A stretch of DNA of 64,000 nucleotides from Cannabis sativa (Eukaryota > Streptophyta > Magnoliopsida > Rosales > Cannabaceae), in the NCBI RefSeq assembly GCF_029168945.1, contig NC_083610.1, positions 48,191,429 to 48,255,428 on the forward strand. Reading direction: 5' to 3'. A model generated the notes under the pieces. The model ran no database searches and had not been told where the DNA came from. It saw only the letters and a list, made by a program, of their open reading frames with translations. The number at the start of each line of letters is the position of its first letter. Positions within the stretch are counted from its first letter, which is position 1. This document shows positions 39,172-51,305 of this stretch, piece by piece. The translations under genes were made by a program, and so were the position numbers.

Positions 39172-39402
39172 ATGGTGCAAACTCATTCCACTGATAATAT
39201 GTCTATTGAGTCTGGTGATTTTGTTAGTGATGATGAGAAGATCTCATCCCTTGTGAGTGTGAAGAAAGTTGGGATCAAGAAAAAAATTAGTGGGAAGCAA
39301 TCGGACCGTAAAAGACCTGCTAAAAAAATCTGCACACACCCGCATGTAGATAAAGTATCCGATTCAGATTCTGGTGGAAGACTTATTCATGCTCCATTTA
39401 TA
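39172..39402 (+). CDS. Unknown short exon in the Mutator-like element, copy 1
   Basis: From the ATG at 39172 the frame reads MVQTHSTDNMSIESGDFVSD, then a lysine-rich stretch with KKKISGKQSDRKRPAKKICT and a serine/aspartate stretch VSDSDSGG, ending RLIHAPFIK at a possible donor AAG|GTCC. It is preceded by TTTTATAG, a plausible acceptor. The basic, low-complexity make-up could be a nuclear-localisation segment. I do not recognise the family. Frame and sequence are kept in the inverted copy with one visible residue change, so it may be the first exon of a gene once carried by the transposon. Confidence 0.45.
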
Positions 39403-40567
39403 AAGGTCCTTTTTTTTTGGTATTTCTATCTTTGTTAGTTGTTTTTTTTCTTTTTTTTTTTGTGGTGTTTCTTATTATGTTTTGTTGTGTATGGTATTGT
39501 AATATTTTTTTAATATTGTTTATATGTTTTTAGTGTTTTTTTTAAATTTATATATGTTTTTGTTAAACTTGATGGGTTGTTTTTGTTTATTTTTTTAATG
39601 TATTTTTTTGGTGGAAGAATTATTCATGCTCCATCTATAAAGGTCTTCTTTTTTTTTTTTGTTTTGTATTTTTATCTTTGTTAGTTGTTTTTTTTTTTCT
39701 TTTCTTTTTTTTTTGTGTGGTATTTCTTATTATGTTTTGTTGTGTGTAGCATTGTAATATTTTTTTTAATATTGTTTATTTGTTTTTAGTGTTTTTTTTT
39801 AAAAAAAAAAAATTATATATGTTTTTGTTAATCTTGATGGGTTATTTTTGTTTATTTTTTTAATGTATTTTTTTGGTGGAAGAATTATTCATGCTCCATC
39901 TATAAATGTCCTTTCTTTGGTATTTTTATCTTTGTTAGTTGTTTTTTTTTTCTTTTGTTGTTTTGTGGTTTTTTTATTATGTTTTGTTGTGTATCGTGTT
40001 GTAATATTTTTTTAATATTGTTTATTTGTTTTTAGTATTTTTTTTAATTTATATATATTTTTGTTAAACTTGATGGGTTGTTTTTGTTTATTTTTTTAAT
40101 GTATTTTTTTTGCTTTTTAATATTAATTTAAAACTGTTTATTATTTTTAATCGTTAATTATTTTTTTATGTCTTATATTTAAAATATTACATATGTATAT
40201 TTTAAATATTATTGTTTATAATTAGAATCTTATTATGTTTTTTAATTATTAATATACAAATTTTGTTAATTAGTAGGCTTACTCATTAATACCATATCAA
40301 TTAGTTATAAAAAATAGTTATACAAATCTAAATATAGAAAGTTGAATCATTAATATATCTATTATAATTTAATTAAAAATATGTATGAATTTTTGTAAAT
40401 ATGTTTTCAAATATGTACATTTTTAAAATTGTATTTTTTTGCACATTTTTTGTAATATAATTATTTTTGTTGTACACAAATGAAAAAACCCCTAATAAGA
40501 AACACCACAAAAAAAAAGAAAAAAAACAACTAACAAAGATAGAAATACCAAAAAAAAAAGGACCTTT

Positions 40568-40797
40568 ATAAATGGAGCATGAATAAGTCTTCCACCAGAA
40601 TCTGAATCGGATACTTCATCTACATGCGGGTGTGTGCAGATTTTTTTAGCAGGTCTTTTACGGTCCGATTGCTTCCCACTAATTTTTTTCTTGATCCCAA
40701 CTTTCTTCACACTCACAAGGGATGAGATCTTCTCATCATCACTAACAAAATCACCAGACTCAATAGACATATTATCAGTGGAATGAGTTTGCACCAT
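40568..40797 (-). CDS. Unknown short exon in the Mutator-like element, inverted copy 2
   Basis: This is the inverted duplicate of the exon at 39172-39402, identical in the predicted product except that HVDKVSDSD reads HVDEVSDSD. It starts with an ATG at 40797 on the minus strand and reaches RLIHAPFIK before the same possible splice donor. There is no independent evidence of expression. Confidence 0.45.
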
Positions 40798-42312
40798 TGA
40801 AAAATTATGTAACAAGAAATCTATAAAATAAAAAAGAAAGAATGAATGAAAATTAAAATATGAAACATATATATATATATCACTAATTCAAAATATATGT
40901 TAATTAACATTAAAATATATTAAATTGGCTTGATATGATCATATGTATAATTAATATCAATTTTCCATGTTTTTCCAATAAAATCTGATAATATATTATC
41001 AAGATCAAATTATACAATATGATATCATTTCAAATTTGATAATGATTTTTTAATTAAAAAATGATATGTTATTACATTGGCTCTAATACCATATCAATTA
41101 GTCATAAAAAATAGTTATACAAATCCAAATATAGAAAGTTGAATCATTAATATATCTATTATAATTTAATTAAGAATTTGTATGAAATTTTATAAATATG
41201 TTTCAAATATGTACATTTTTAAAATTGTGTTTTTTTGCACATTTTTTGTAATTATTTAAAAAAATGTATACATTTATGTAAAATGGCCTTCTTATTATGT
41301 TTTGTTGTGTATGGTATTGTAATATTTTTTTAATATTGTTTATATGTTTTTAGTGTTTTTTTTAAATTTATATATGTTTTTGTTAAACTTGATGGGTTGT
41401 TTTTGTTTATTTTTTTAATGTATTTTTTTGGTGGAAGAATTATTCATGCTCCATCTATAAAGGTCTTTTTTTTTTTTTTGTATTTTTATCTTTGTTAGTT
41501 GTTTTTTTTCTTTTCTTTTTTTTTTTTTGTGGTATTTCTTATTATGTTTTGTTGTGTGTAGCATTGTAATATTTTTTTTAATATTGTTTATTTGTTTTTA
41601 GTGTTTTTTTTTTTAAAAAAAAATTATATATGTTTTTGTTAATCTTGATGGGTTATTTTTGTTTATTTTTTTAATGTATTTTTTTGGTGGAAGAATTATT
41701 CATGCTCCATCTATAAATGTCCTTTCTTTGGTATTTTTATCTTTGTTAGTTGTTTTTTTTTTCTTTTGTTGTTTTGTGGTTTTTTTATTATGTTTTGTTG
41801 TGTATCGTGTTGTAATATTTTTTTAATATTGTTTATTTGTTTTTAGTATTTTTTTTAATTTATATATATTTTTGTTAAACTTGATGGGTTGTTTTTGTTT
41901 ATTTTTTTAATGTATTTTTTTCGCTTTTTAATATTAATTTAAAACTGTTTATTATTTTTAATCGTTAATTATTTTTTTATGTCTTATATTTAAAATATTA
42001 CATATGTATATTTTAAATATTATTGTTTATAATTAGAATCTTATTATGTTTTTTAATTATTAATATACAAATTTTGTTAATTAGTAGGCTTACTCATTAA
42101 TACCATATCAATTAGTTATAAAAAATAGTTATACAAATCTAAATATAGAAAGTTGAATCATTAATATATCTATTATAATTTAATTAAAAATATGTATGAA
42201 TTTTTGTAAATATGTTTTCAAATGTGTACATTTTTAAAATTGTATTTTTTTGCACATTTTTTGTAATATAATTGTTTTTGTTGTACACAAATGAAAAAAC
42301 CCCTTATATATA

Positions 42313-44133
42313 TTCAAATTTCTTTTACAAACCTATTATTTATCTGATCTAAATTGCTATGATTAACTTGTTGACAGATCCAATGATCTGATTTTAATCA
42401 TAGTCCAATTGTCAATAGATCTTATAAATAATTTGTAACAGGTAAATTTTGCATTTCTTTCACTTGTGTAAACCTAGTAACATGATAGGGCCCATCCAAA
42501 TTATTTGACCTGTGTGAGCCTATATGTTTGCTATTAAGCTAGGATGCATATAGGAAGCCCATTTAAGTTTTACTAAGTAAATGGATTAGGTTGCTAAAAT
42601 AAAATTTCACTTAAGTAATTTAATTTAGGCTCAATTAGGATTGGGCTTATTCAATTAATAACAATTATTTATTTAAAGGTTAAATTCCTCTCCTTTGGGC
42701 CTTGTGTGAAAGTTAGGGGGCCAATAGCAGTGGGTACGACATACTGGACCCAGCCCTCCCTCACATGAACCACCCTAATTGTGAAGGCTCATTTGCCTTA
42801 TTTGAATAATTGTATTAGGTTAATTATATTAGTCTAACCTAATTAAAATTGAATTAGCAACATAATTAACTTTTAAAATATATGAAATTTATTTTTCATT
42901 TTAATATTTTAAAGTTAATTTTAGAAAAACACTTAGTTAATTGAAATATATTCTAAATAGTTATTTCTAGTACTAGTTATTTTTTTCTAATATTTAATTA
43001 AGAAAATATTTTAAGTTGAAAATTAATTATTTATTTTAATTAATTTTGGACCAACATATTTTTAAAAATATTTTCCTAGTATTAAATTAGAATTAATAAT
43101 TAAGTTTCTTTTATACTTAATTATTTAATTCTTGCATTAATACATTTAATTAAATTGAAGATTAAATATTTAAGTTGATTTTCATCATGATACTTAAATA
43201 TTATTATTTTCATGAAATTTAATTAAATAGAAAATTATTTTAAGTTGGAGATTTTTTCAAACAACTTAAATTTGAATAATTTTCAAAATATATTTTATTT
43301 TTATTTTATTAATCATTATTTTCTAAATAGCATAAATTATGCAAGAATTTTTGAAAAATAGATTAAAGTTGAAAAATTAATTAATTATTTTAATTAATTT
43401 TGGACCAACTTAAATCAATGATTTTTTCATTTAATGATTAATTAAAATAAATGAACTAAAATATATTATCATTAGAAAATGAATTAATTAGTCAATGAAA
43501 GTCTAGATAGATATTATCTGCTTTGCTTGGAGTATTTTTCTAGTAGTATTTAATTAAATAAAAAATTAATATTTAAGTTGATTTTCATTATGATACTTAA
43601 ATATTTAGAATTTTCTTTATATTTAATTCAATAGGAAAATTAATTTTTATTAATTAATTTTAGACCAACATAAAATTAGAATAATTTTTCAGGATTTATT
43701 TTTATTTTATTTTAGAGCATTTTCGAAAAATTGTATTTTTATATACTTTAATTTTTTGAAATGCAATATATATTTATAGAAAATTAAATTTGAGTTGCAA
43801 ATTAATTTAAATTAATACAACTTAAATTGAATAATTTTCTAAATATTTATTGAAAAATTATTACTAAGATGGAAATAATTCATTTTATTTTAATATCCAT
43901 CTAAGTATAATTTATAAATATTAAATTAAAATTTTATTTAGAATTTTATTCTAAGTTGGAAATTTTAATTAAATAAATATATATTTAAAATAAATAGATT
44001 GAAATAAATATTAGTAGAAAATACATTTTAAATAATGAGCTTTATTATTATTAGAAAAAATGGGCAATGGGATTCAAAACATGGTCTCCCATGTAAATTT
44101 AAAGCATCTTAACCAAATATTCTATTTAACTAC
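42313..44133 (+). mobile_element. Non-coding internal region of the + copia element, second part
   Basis: The sequence resumes after the Mutator-like insertion. At 42340-43100 it matches the dispersed repeat at 3781-4720. From 43000 to 44050 it is extremely AT-rich with recurring taagttg, aattaattttggacca and tatttaattaa phrases. No 3' LTR of the 35283 family appears, so the element is truncated or its end was replaced. Confidence 0.5.
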
Positions 44134-44845
44134 TAGGGCCCGTTTGACACAGCTTTTAAAAAAGCTAAAAGTTACTTTTTTTAAAAGTTGTGATAAAAAT
44201 GTGTTTGACAAACAGTTAAAAAATAGCTTTTTGAATAATTTTTTGAAAAGCTATAGCTAAATGCTGAAGCTGCTCAAACCCATCTTTTAGAAAAAGTTAT
44301 TTTGATTATAAGACTATAATAATTTTTTTGTACTAAAATCATATTTACTTATTTATTACATATTAAAAAATACAAAAAATTAAAATAAACTAATTATAAT
44401 AAAATAAATAATTATTAAATCTCTATTTTTTTTTCAAAAAATAATTTATATTTTATTTTAATATTAACAAACAACATCAACATATAATTTTTCTTATATA
44501 CTTGAGTTTTTTTTTTTTTTTACATTTGATAAAACATAATAAACAAATACTATAAATTATTTTTTATCAAATACATATAAATTTATATTTTAAAAAAAAT
44601 TAAAAATATATAAAAAATAAAATATTATATAAAATAAGTTTTTACATATTTGTGAATATAATAAATTAGATTATAATATAATCATTATCATTACAGTAGA
44701 TCTTAACAACTCATAGTACTTAAAACTTTATAATTTACCAAATACTCAGCTCAGCTTTTTTCCACAGTTTTGCTACAGCTGCTTTTTCTCACAGCACAAC
44801 TACAGCTGTTTTTTCCCACAGCACAGTTATGCCAAACTAGCCCTA
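44134..44845. mobile_element. TIR transposon, hAT-like MITE
   Basis: The ends tagggcccgtttgacacagc and, inverted, tagggctagtttggcataac are imperfect TIRs of a type widespread in plant hAT-like MITEs. Subterminal aaaagctg and cagctgtttt words are abundant at both ends. The core is AT-rich. No clear target duplication was read. Confidence 0.6.
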
Positions 44846-45416
44846 TGTATATATGAAAACAAAAATTGTATATTAAATATATTTTCAAATTTCAAGATGG
44901 GCTTTAGCCCTCCCTCAACACTCCTAGGTCCGCTTATGTGTATTATTATTATAAATTTAATGTAAATTCAATTTATCATTAAATGTCCATCTAACAATTT
45001 ATTAAAATATAAAATAATAATAATCATACAATAATAAATATAAAATTTAATAATAAAACATTAATAATTATGAAAGTCATTTAATGCAAATAAGCATTCT
45101 AACTAAACTTTTATAATAAAATATTTAAAATAACATAATAGTAATTACAAAATCATAGCATTCATTGTAATGCAAATTTTGCATTATACTATATTGTGAT
45201 CCAAATTTAGATCACTTTTTGTTACGTGAGATATTTGCATCACAATTTGATACATCATCGGAGTAGACTTTTGACAAAGTGAGCTTATATTTTATATTTG
45301 CATTACTTATTTGTATCTCCATTCGAGATGTTCTTAGTTTTCATTGTTTTTTATAAATTAACAAGGGCCCAAATTATTTATTAATTTTGTGGCTCTTAAA
45401 AATATTTAGGATATTT

Positions 45417-48001
45417 TATTAGAATATTTTATTTATGAAAATTATTTTCTAATTAAGGAAATGATTTTCTATTTAAGGAAATAAATAAATGATTGATTTT
45501 CTGATAAATGAATATTTTATATTCATTGAATCTGGACAGAATCAATTACGTAATATTCTATATATGGTCAGATTTCTATATTCATTACCTGATTTGATTT
45601 CCTGAATTAATTGTCAAAATATTCTGACAATTAATGTGGCACGAATGCGATGGAGTATCTCACCTATAAATATAGGGTCTCGGTCCCCGAGCTCCTCACT
45701 CATTCTGTTCATAACAGCAAAATCCATCTAAAGAGAGTTGAGAGAGCGAGGAAGCCCGATTACCCACATCAACCAGTTTCCTTTGCAGATCAAAACTTAT
45801 GTGGGTTTGAAGCTCAAGAATCAATGGCTGGAGGTATTTCGATCCTTAAGTTATATAGTGTATATATTTATTTATTCCGCATTTTATATACACATACATA
45901 TATTTCAGTTTATACATATAAATTGTCTAACAGTAATATATGAAAGATGAGAAGGTATACATATATTTCAGTTTATACATATATTTCTATTATAGACCTT
46001 GGCATTTGTTGCTTGTTTTAATTCATTAATCAATTCCAAATAGTGAACTAGAGGAGAAGGTATATAGACTGCCATAAAGATTTTCCTCTAATAGTGGTGA
46101 ACATATGCAAGCTTAAAGTGTCTACCTATAGATTAAAACAAACATCTCACAAATTGGTATTATATCATCTTTTCCTTTAGGTTTGAAAAGAGAATTATGG
46201 AAATAATTATATACCAGAAGGTTAGTGGGAGTAATATTTGTTTTATACGTAGACAATATGTTACTTGCAAATGATGATAAAAGTTTTCTATATAAGTTAA
46301 AATAATTCATATCTCAAATTATTATTTTGAGATAAGGAATATAAATAATATATATAATTTTAATTAATTAGAGAGTAGCCACAGCATCTCTGATTAAATA
46401 AAATTATGTATTATTCATCTGATATAACTTTTATCTTTAAGTGTGATAAATATAACTCGAACCAGCATCTGAAAAATGATGTGGAGTGAGAATAAATTAA
46501 GAACATTCATTTGCTTCTATTTTAGAAGCCTAATGTATGCCTAAGAGTCTGAATAAGACTTTGCATTACATTTGTTTCAGGATCGTTAAGTAGTATCAGA
46601 ATAACTAAAGTTAAGACCACTTTATTTTTCATACAAAGTGATGAGGTATCTTTAAAATACTAAAAATTATATTCATACATATTTTAAGATGAATTGACCA
46701 TCTGGAAATATAGTTAACCAGTTAGATTCTAACATACTTCACTGGTTGTATTTATTCACGTAAATCAATATTTTATTACGTCCTTAAGATTACCAGTAAG
46801 TTATATTGTAGAGAATCTTGATTGTTATTTCCACTATAGAAGTCAGATTCATTTATTGTTTTGAGGATACATCTCGTATGATGTATTATAGAGTTTCATA
46901 GTAGGCACAGAGTTCGAAATTACGGTTTTCATTAGGCCATTAAGAAAATTTTGCGATAAATTCGGCTACAATATTTATGGCTAATAACTTAAGAGTCTTG
47001 GTCGAAGCTAGCATATCGACATTAAGTATTTAGCCATAAAAAAAAGGCGTGATAAGTGGTCATTAATCACGCATGGCCGAGATTGGGTGATCGCATAGAT
47101 CCTTGACTAAAGGCATGCCGCAACACAAATTCAAGGATCATAAAGTAAATATGGGATTCAGTTAACCCATATGCAGTTTTTTTATTTGTACAACCAAAAA
47201 TTATTTAATGAAACTCTAATTTCGATATTTTCTCATATTTATGTGCACCCTAATTTCATCTGAGAAAATTATCATAAGAGGACCTGAATAAACATAAGGT
47301 TTAGGGTTTATTCACTTAAGTACATTGCCACATTAAGTACATTGTTATATAATAAATATATTGTAATACATGGAAGATAATACTCGATTCATAATGAGGA
47401 CATGTCGCTATGATTCGTATGTTTATTATATAATGAGGAACGTTGGGTTTGAATATTTTAGTTTAAATGCTGACCAAGTGGGAGAATATTAGAATATTTT
47501 ATTTATGAAAATTATTTTCTAATTAAGGAAATGATTTTCTATTTAAGGAAATAAATAAATGATTGATTTTCTGATAAATGAATATTTTATATTCATTGAA
47601 TCTGGACAGAATCAATTACGTAATATTCTATATATGGTCAGATTTCTATATTCATTACCTGATTTGATTTCCTGAATTAATTGTCAAAATATTCTGACAA
47701 TTAATGTGGCACGAATCGATGGAGTATCTCACCTATAAATATAGGGTCTCGGTCCCCGAGCTCCTCACTCATTCTGTTCATAACAGCAAAATCCATCTAA
47801 AGAGAGTTGAGAGAGCGAGGAAGCCCGATTACCCACATCAACCAGTTTCCTTTGCAGATCAAAACTTATGTGGGTTTGAAGCTCAAGAATCAATGGCTGG
47901 AGGTATTTCGATCCTTAAGTTATATAGTGTATATATTTATTTATTCCTCATTTTATATACACATACATATATTTCAGTTTATACATATAAATTGTCTAAC
48001 A
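45417..48001 (+). mobile_element. Young, coding-dead Ty1/copia element
   Basis: Two LTRs, 45417-45932 (516 bp) and 47487-48001 (515 bp), differ by only about two changes that I can see: one indel and one substitution. They begin TATTAGAATA (TG lost) and end GTCTAACA. A 5-bp TATTT duplication flanks the element (45412-45416 and 48002-48006). The internal 1.55 kb has copia pieces in order: a YVDN-type RT motif (about 46225-46280), an RSLMYA-like piece (about 46525), a KVMRYL-like piece (about 46640), a decayed KHIDIKYL RNase H piece (about 47005) and a polypurine tract ccaagtgggagaa just before the 3' LTR. Stops occur in every piece and no normal primer-binding site is seen. It must have been moved by another element's enzymes. 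Confidence 0.9.
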
Positions 48002-48653
48002 TATTTTACACATATTTTATTTTTGTAAAATAGAATACTTTAAATTTTTTTTGAGAAAAATAATCAATATATGAAATACCTAATAAATTTATAAAATAAA
48101 TAATACATAAGGTTTTTATCAAGTTTAATTTTTTTTAATAATGAAGTATACGGGTGTAAATAGAACTCCAAAATTATTAACAATTTTATTACAGTTATAG
48201 ATTATAGATAAATATTGTCTCAATTTAATTATATATACTAATAAATTCATTTATTATATGGTATGATTTTTTTTTTTTTGAGTATATGGTATGATTATTA
48301 GTATATATATTAGTTATATAATTATCAAATGCAAAATATTCACTTAAAAGAATAAGAAAAACCTTATTAATTTAAAATTATATTTGTAATTGAGAGACTT
48401 TGATAAAATAATCACCTCCACAAATATTTCACATAAGACAAAATGTCAATTGGATGACAAACTTTTTTTTTTTTTAAAAGGAAATGACAAACTTATTTAG
48501 CATTGATCTTAAGAAGTAGTGTAGTGTAATGTGGTATTTTTTTTTTTTTTTGTAATTTAATATGTATTGAAGGCTAATTATGTAATTCAATTAGTGGATG
48601 CCTATTTTTTTTTTTTTACTTTTTATGTATGATATAAATATATACTTTTTTTT

Positions 48654-50030
48654 GGAGTAATTTGTGGCATAACCTCCTTAAGTGGTCAACTTTTTGCAAC
48701 TAATCCCCAATTTTAAAATTTTAGTGGTAAAACTCCCTAAACTTGTGTTCTGGTAGCAGTTTAACATTTCCATATATTTTTAGTTGTTAACTACCATGGT
48801 GGAATGTCTACGTGTACACAGTGTACACGTGGCACAATTTTATTGATCCACGTAAATAAATATTTTTAAAAAATAAAAAATTTTCTTTCTTTAAAAATTA
48901 AAAAAACAATTTTAAAAAATAAAAATTAAAAAAAACCCTAATTCCCTAACAAATTTGCTCCATTTCCTTCCCGCCTCCCCTGGACACACACACACACTCC
49001 CTCTCTACTAATACTGAAATGGCGAACAAGAAGAAGCACCGACAGCCTGACCCGAGTTCTGACAATGAAAGCCACCAACCCTTCAAGAACCAAATCAAAC
49101 CCGACTCTGTCATCCTCTAAATCCTTCAGAAACTCACCTATTTAGTCCGTGCAGCCACAGAAGCCTCATCGTCCTCATCCAAAGCCCTAACCCTCGCCGA
49201 CCTAGCTCTCTCCGAGTCTTGCCGCGAAGTGGCCAACCTCTCTCTATCCTCCGTCCAATCTACCATCAAATCCCTAACCCTAAATATCGCCCACTCTATC
49301 CTCTCCGGCAACGGCTTCGCCTTCGACGTCCCCTCTCAGTCCGCCGCGAACCAGCTTTATGTCACGGAGCTCGATCGAATCGTCTTGAGAAACAAAACCT
49401 TGCTTCGTCCCTACACCAGCATGGTCACCTGGGCTGTTCGCAGGAGAGATCAATGTGTTTGGATTTGAGATTTTTTTATTGTGGATTTGATTTGGGTTTG
49501 TTTGTTTTGGTGAAATTTGGATCTTAGATTGTGGCAAGTATTTAATGTTTAGGTTTCTTTGATTGTGTTTGGATTTGAAAAAAAATGTTGAGGTGGTGGT
49601 GGTGGGCAGTTGTGATTTTGTTGAGGTTGATGGTGGTGATGTTAGAAGAAGAAGAAGAAGGAGGAGGAGGAGTGCATCAAGATAGACGAAGAAGAAGAAA
49701 GAAAAGAAAAGAAAAAGAATTAGGTTTTTTTTTTAAAAAATTGTTTTTTTTTAATTTTTAAAGAAAAATATATTTTTTATTTTTTATTATTAAAATAATT
49801 AATTTTTTTTTTATTTTTTAAATATTTATTTACGCGGACCAATAAAATTGTGCCACGTGTACACTGTGTAGACGTGGACATTCCACCATGACAGTTAATA
49901 ACTAAAAATGAATGGAAAGGGCTAAGTACTAACAGAGTTTGAATTTAGAGGCTTTTACTACCAAAATTTTAGAATTGGGGTTAGTTACAAAAACTTAAAC
50001 ACTTAAGGAGGTTATGCCGCAAATTACTTT
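48654..50030 (+). mobile_element. Pack-MULE carrying a topoisomerase VI A-subunit fragment
   Basis: The ends ggagtaatttgtggcataac and, inverted, agtaatttgcggcataacct begin TIRs of about 220 bp that share ctacgtgtacacagtgtaca-type subterminal sequence. Eight T (48646-48653) and a longer T run at the right end are the likely target duplication. The interior is GC-rich and gene-like, unlike the AT-rich TIRs. The matching place in the opposite palindrome arm (about 54450) lacks the insertion. Confidence 0.85.
49019..49468 (+). pseudogene. Captured N-terminal fragment of DNA topoisomerase VI subunit A (SPO11-3/RHL2/BIN5 type)
   Basis: The frame starts at an ATG with a lysine-rich tail and reaches PFKNQIKPDSVIL, where a TAA (49118-49120, codon 34) stops it. 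The frame then continues open with ALTLADLALSESCREVANLS, LSSVQSTIKSL, NIAHSILSGNGFAFDVPSQS, NQLYVTELDRIVLRNK and RPYTSM, which follows the N-terminal part of plant SPO11-3. The parent protein is the A subunit of topoisomerase VI, needed for endoreduplication. After RPYTSM the match ends and a TGA closes the frame at 49468. The catalytic tyrosine region and Toprim domain are absent. Position inside the TIRs shows capture by the Pack-MULE; the premature stop makes a functional product unlikely. Confidence 0.8.
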
Positions 50031-50330
50031 TTTTTTTTTTTTTTTTCTAAAAAAAAAAATTAATATCTTATATACACTTATACATGTATAAGCAAACTTC
50101 TATTTTTAATTTATTTTTATGTAATAAAATAATAAATAAATTATTTCTTAATTAATGTAAGTTAGATGATTAAATATAATTTTTTATTTTTGAAAGTATA
50201 AAAAAATATTTATGGGTTTGTTGTTCATTCAAAAAAAAATTTATAATTTAATATTTAATAAAGGTTAATTGTGTAATTTATATAGTGAAAGCTTAAAAAT
50301 ATTTTCATTTTTATAGAGGTTATAGATTTG

Positions 50331-50445
50331 TTGGGTAAATAATAAAGTTTAATTTTTGATTGTATAATTATAATTTAAGTATTATTAATGTTAAAAATTA
50401 AACTTAAATCTATATCTATAATCTATAATCTATAATCTATAACTA
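50331..50445. repeat. Palindrome centre with TCTATAA tandem repeats
   Basis: The two arms meet near 50375, where aagtttaatttttgattg on the left faces gttaaaaattaaacttaa on the right. At about 50411-50440 the phrase atctataatctataatctat is a short tandem repeat. Next to it, tctataactactataaaagt and, on the other strand, tctataacctctataaaaat could be two facing Helitron 5' ends (TC start). That reading is tentative. Confidence 0.5.
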
Positions 50446-50699
50446 CTATAAAAGTGAGAATATTTTTAAGCTTTCTCTATATAAATTACATAATTAACCT
50501 TCATTAAATATTAAATTACAATTTTTTTTTTGATGAACAACAAACCCATTAATATTTTTTTATGCTTTCAAAAATAAAATATTATATTATAATCATCTAA
50601 CTCAATTACATCTAATTAGGAAATGGTTGTACCAAATCAATGTAAAAAAAGAAACTTGTGTTTATCACATTATCAAAAATAGGGGTCTACAATTTTTAA

Positions 50700-51305
50700 A
50701 TATGTCAACTCAATCTCCTCCCCCAGCACACTTCCTTAGCCTTCTCCCCTCTCAATCTATGCCCCCAGAGAACGATTCTCCGAGCCCGCCCCAGATTATG
50801 TGTCACAGTTTGCGTGATTATGGGGGACAAGAAACAGAGTACGCATATGGAGATTTCGGATGAGGAAATCCCCGATAGTAATGCCGACTCAGTACAGATC
50901 TCGCCACGCCTGGTGGAGAAGCGTGCACGGAAGGAATCAGAGAGGTTTACGTATCTCGTTGCGGCTGTTATGTCTACCTTTGGAATTACTTCCATGGCTG
51001 TTTTGGCTGTTTACTATAGATTTTACTGGCAAATGGAAGGTAGAGAGATTCCTTTGACTGAAATGTTCGGTACATTTGCTCTATCCGTTGGTGCTGCGGT
51101 GGGTATGGAGTTTTGGGCAAGATGGGCTCACAAGGCTCTTTGGCACGCTTCCTTATGGAACATGCACGAGTCTCACCACCGACCTAGAGAAGGTCCATTC
51201 GAGCTCAACGATGTGTTCGACATAGTCAATGCAGTCCCAGCCATAGCTCTCCTCTCCTATGGATTCTTCCACAAAGGTCTAGTTCCAGGATTATGCTTCG
51301 GTGCA
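50700..51305 (+). pseudogene. BCH: Beta-carotene 3-hydroxylase fragment (BCH/CrtZ type), truncated retrocopy
   Basis: The reading frame is open from about 50700 and matches the plastid non-haem di-iron hydroxylase that converts beta-carotene to zeaxanthin. A degenerate transit-peptide end (RPRLCVTVCVIMGDKKQS) is followed by RFTYLVAAVMSTFGITSMAV and FGTFALSVGAAVGMEFW (membrane segments), then the first two histidine motifs, HKALWH (HX4H) and HESHH (HX2HH), and FELNDVFDIVNAVPAIALLS. It stops at LVPGLCFGA, followed directly by GTGAGT. The second half, with the HDGLVH and HQLHH motifs that complete the iron site, is not found downstream. The segment has no introns although plant BCH genes usually do, so it derives from partly spliced RNA. 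An ATG at 50702 is in another frame, suggesting a frameshift in the transit peptide. No active enzyme is possible. Confidence 0.88.

Larger units (their letters stand above)
38681..42303. mobile_element. Rearranged double Mutator-like element (A-B-A inverted-B)
   Basis: The 9-bp TTATATATA flanks the unit at 38672-38680 and 42304-42312. The termini GGCCATTTTACATAAATG and, inverted, GGGGTTTTTTCATTTGTG continue into about 190 bp of inverted repeat, as in Mutator-like elements. Inside, A (38681-39477) is followed by B (39478-40492), then A inverted (40493-41288), then B again (41298-42303). The copies are nearly identical. A holds the left TIR and a short coding exon; B holds decayed tandem repeats and the right TIR. 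No transposase is visible, so each 1.8-kb unit is non-autonomous. Confidence 0.85.

Noticed and set aside
45650..45943. Duplicate 97- and 109-codon frames at 45650 and 47704
   Set aside because: They are identical because they lie in the two LTRs of the same copia element, downstream of its TATA box; no known LTR protein matches.
49219..49537. Other open frames across the Pack-MULE interior on both strands
   Set aside because: They are shadows of the topoisomerase VI fragment, whose frame is supported by family similarity.
50702..50863. ATG-started frame of 54 codons before the hydroxylase fragment
   Set aside because: It overlaps the transit-peptide region in the wrong frame; the hydroxylase frame is open through the same bases. 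It is better read as a frameshifted start of the pseudogene.
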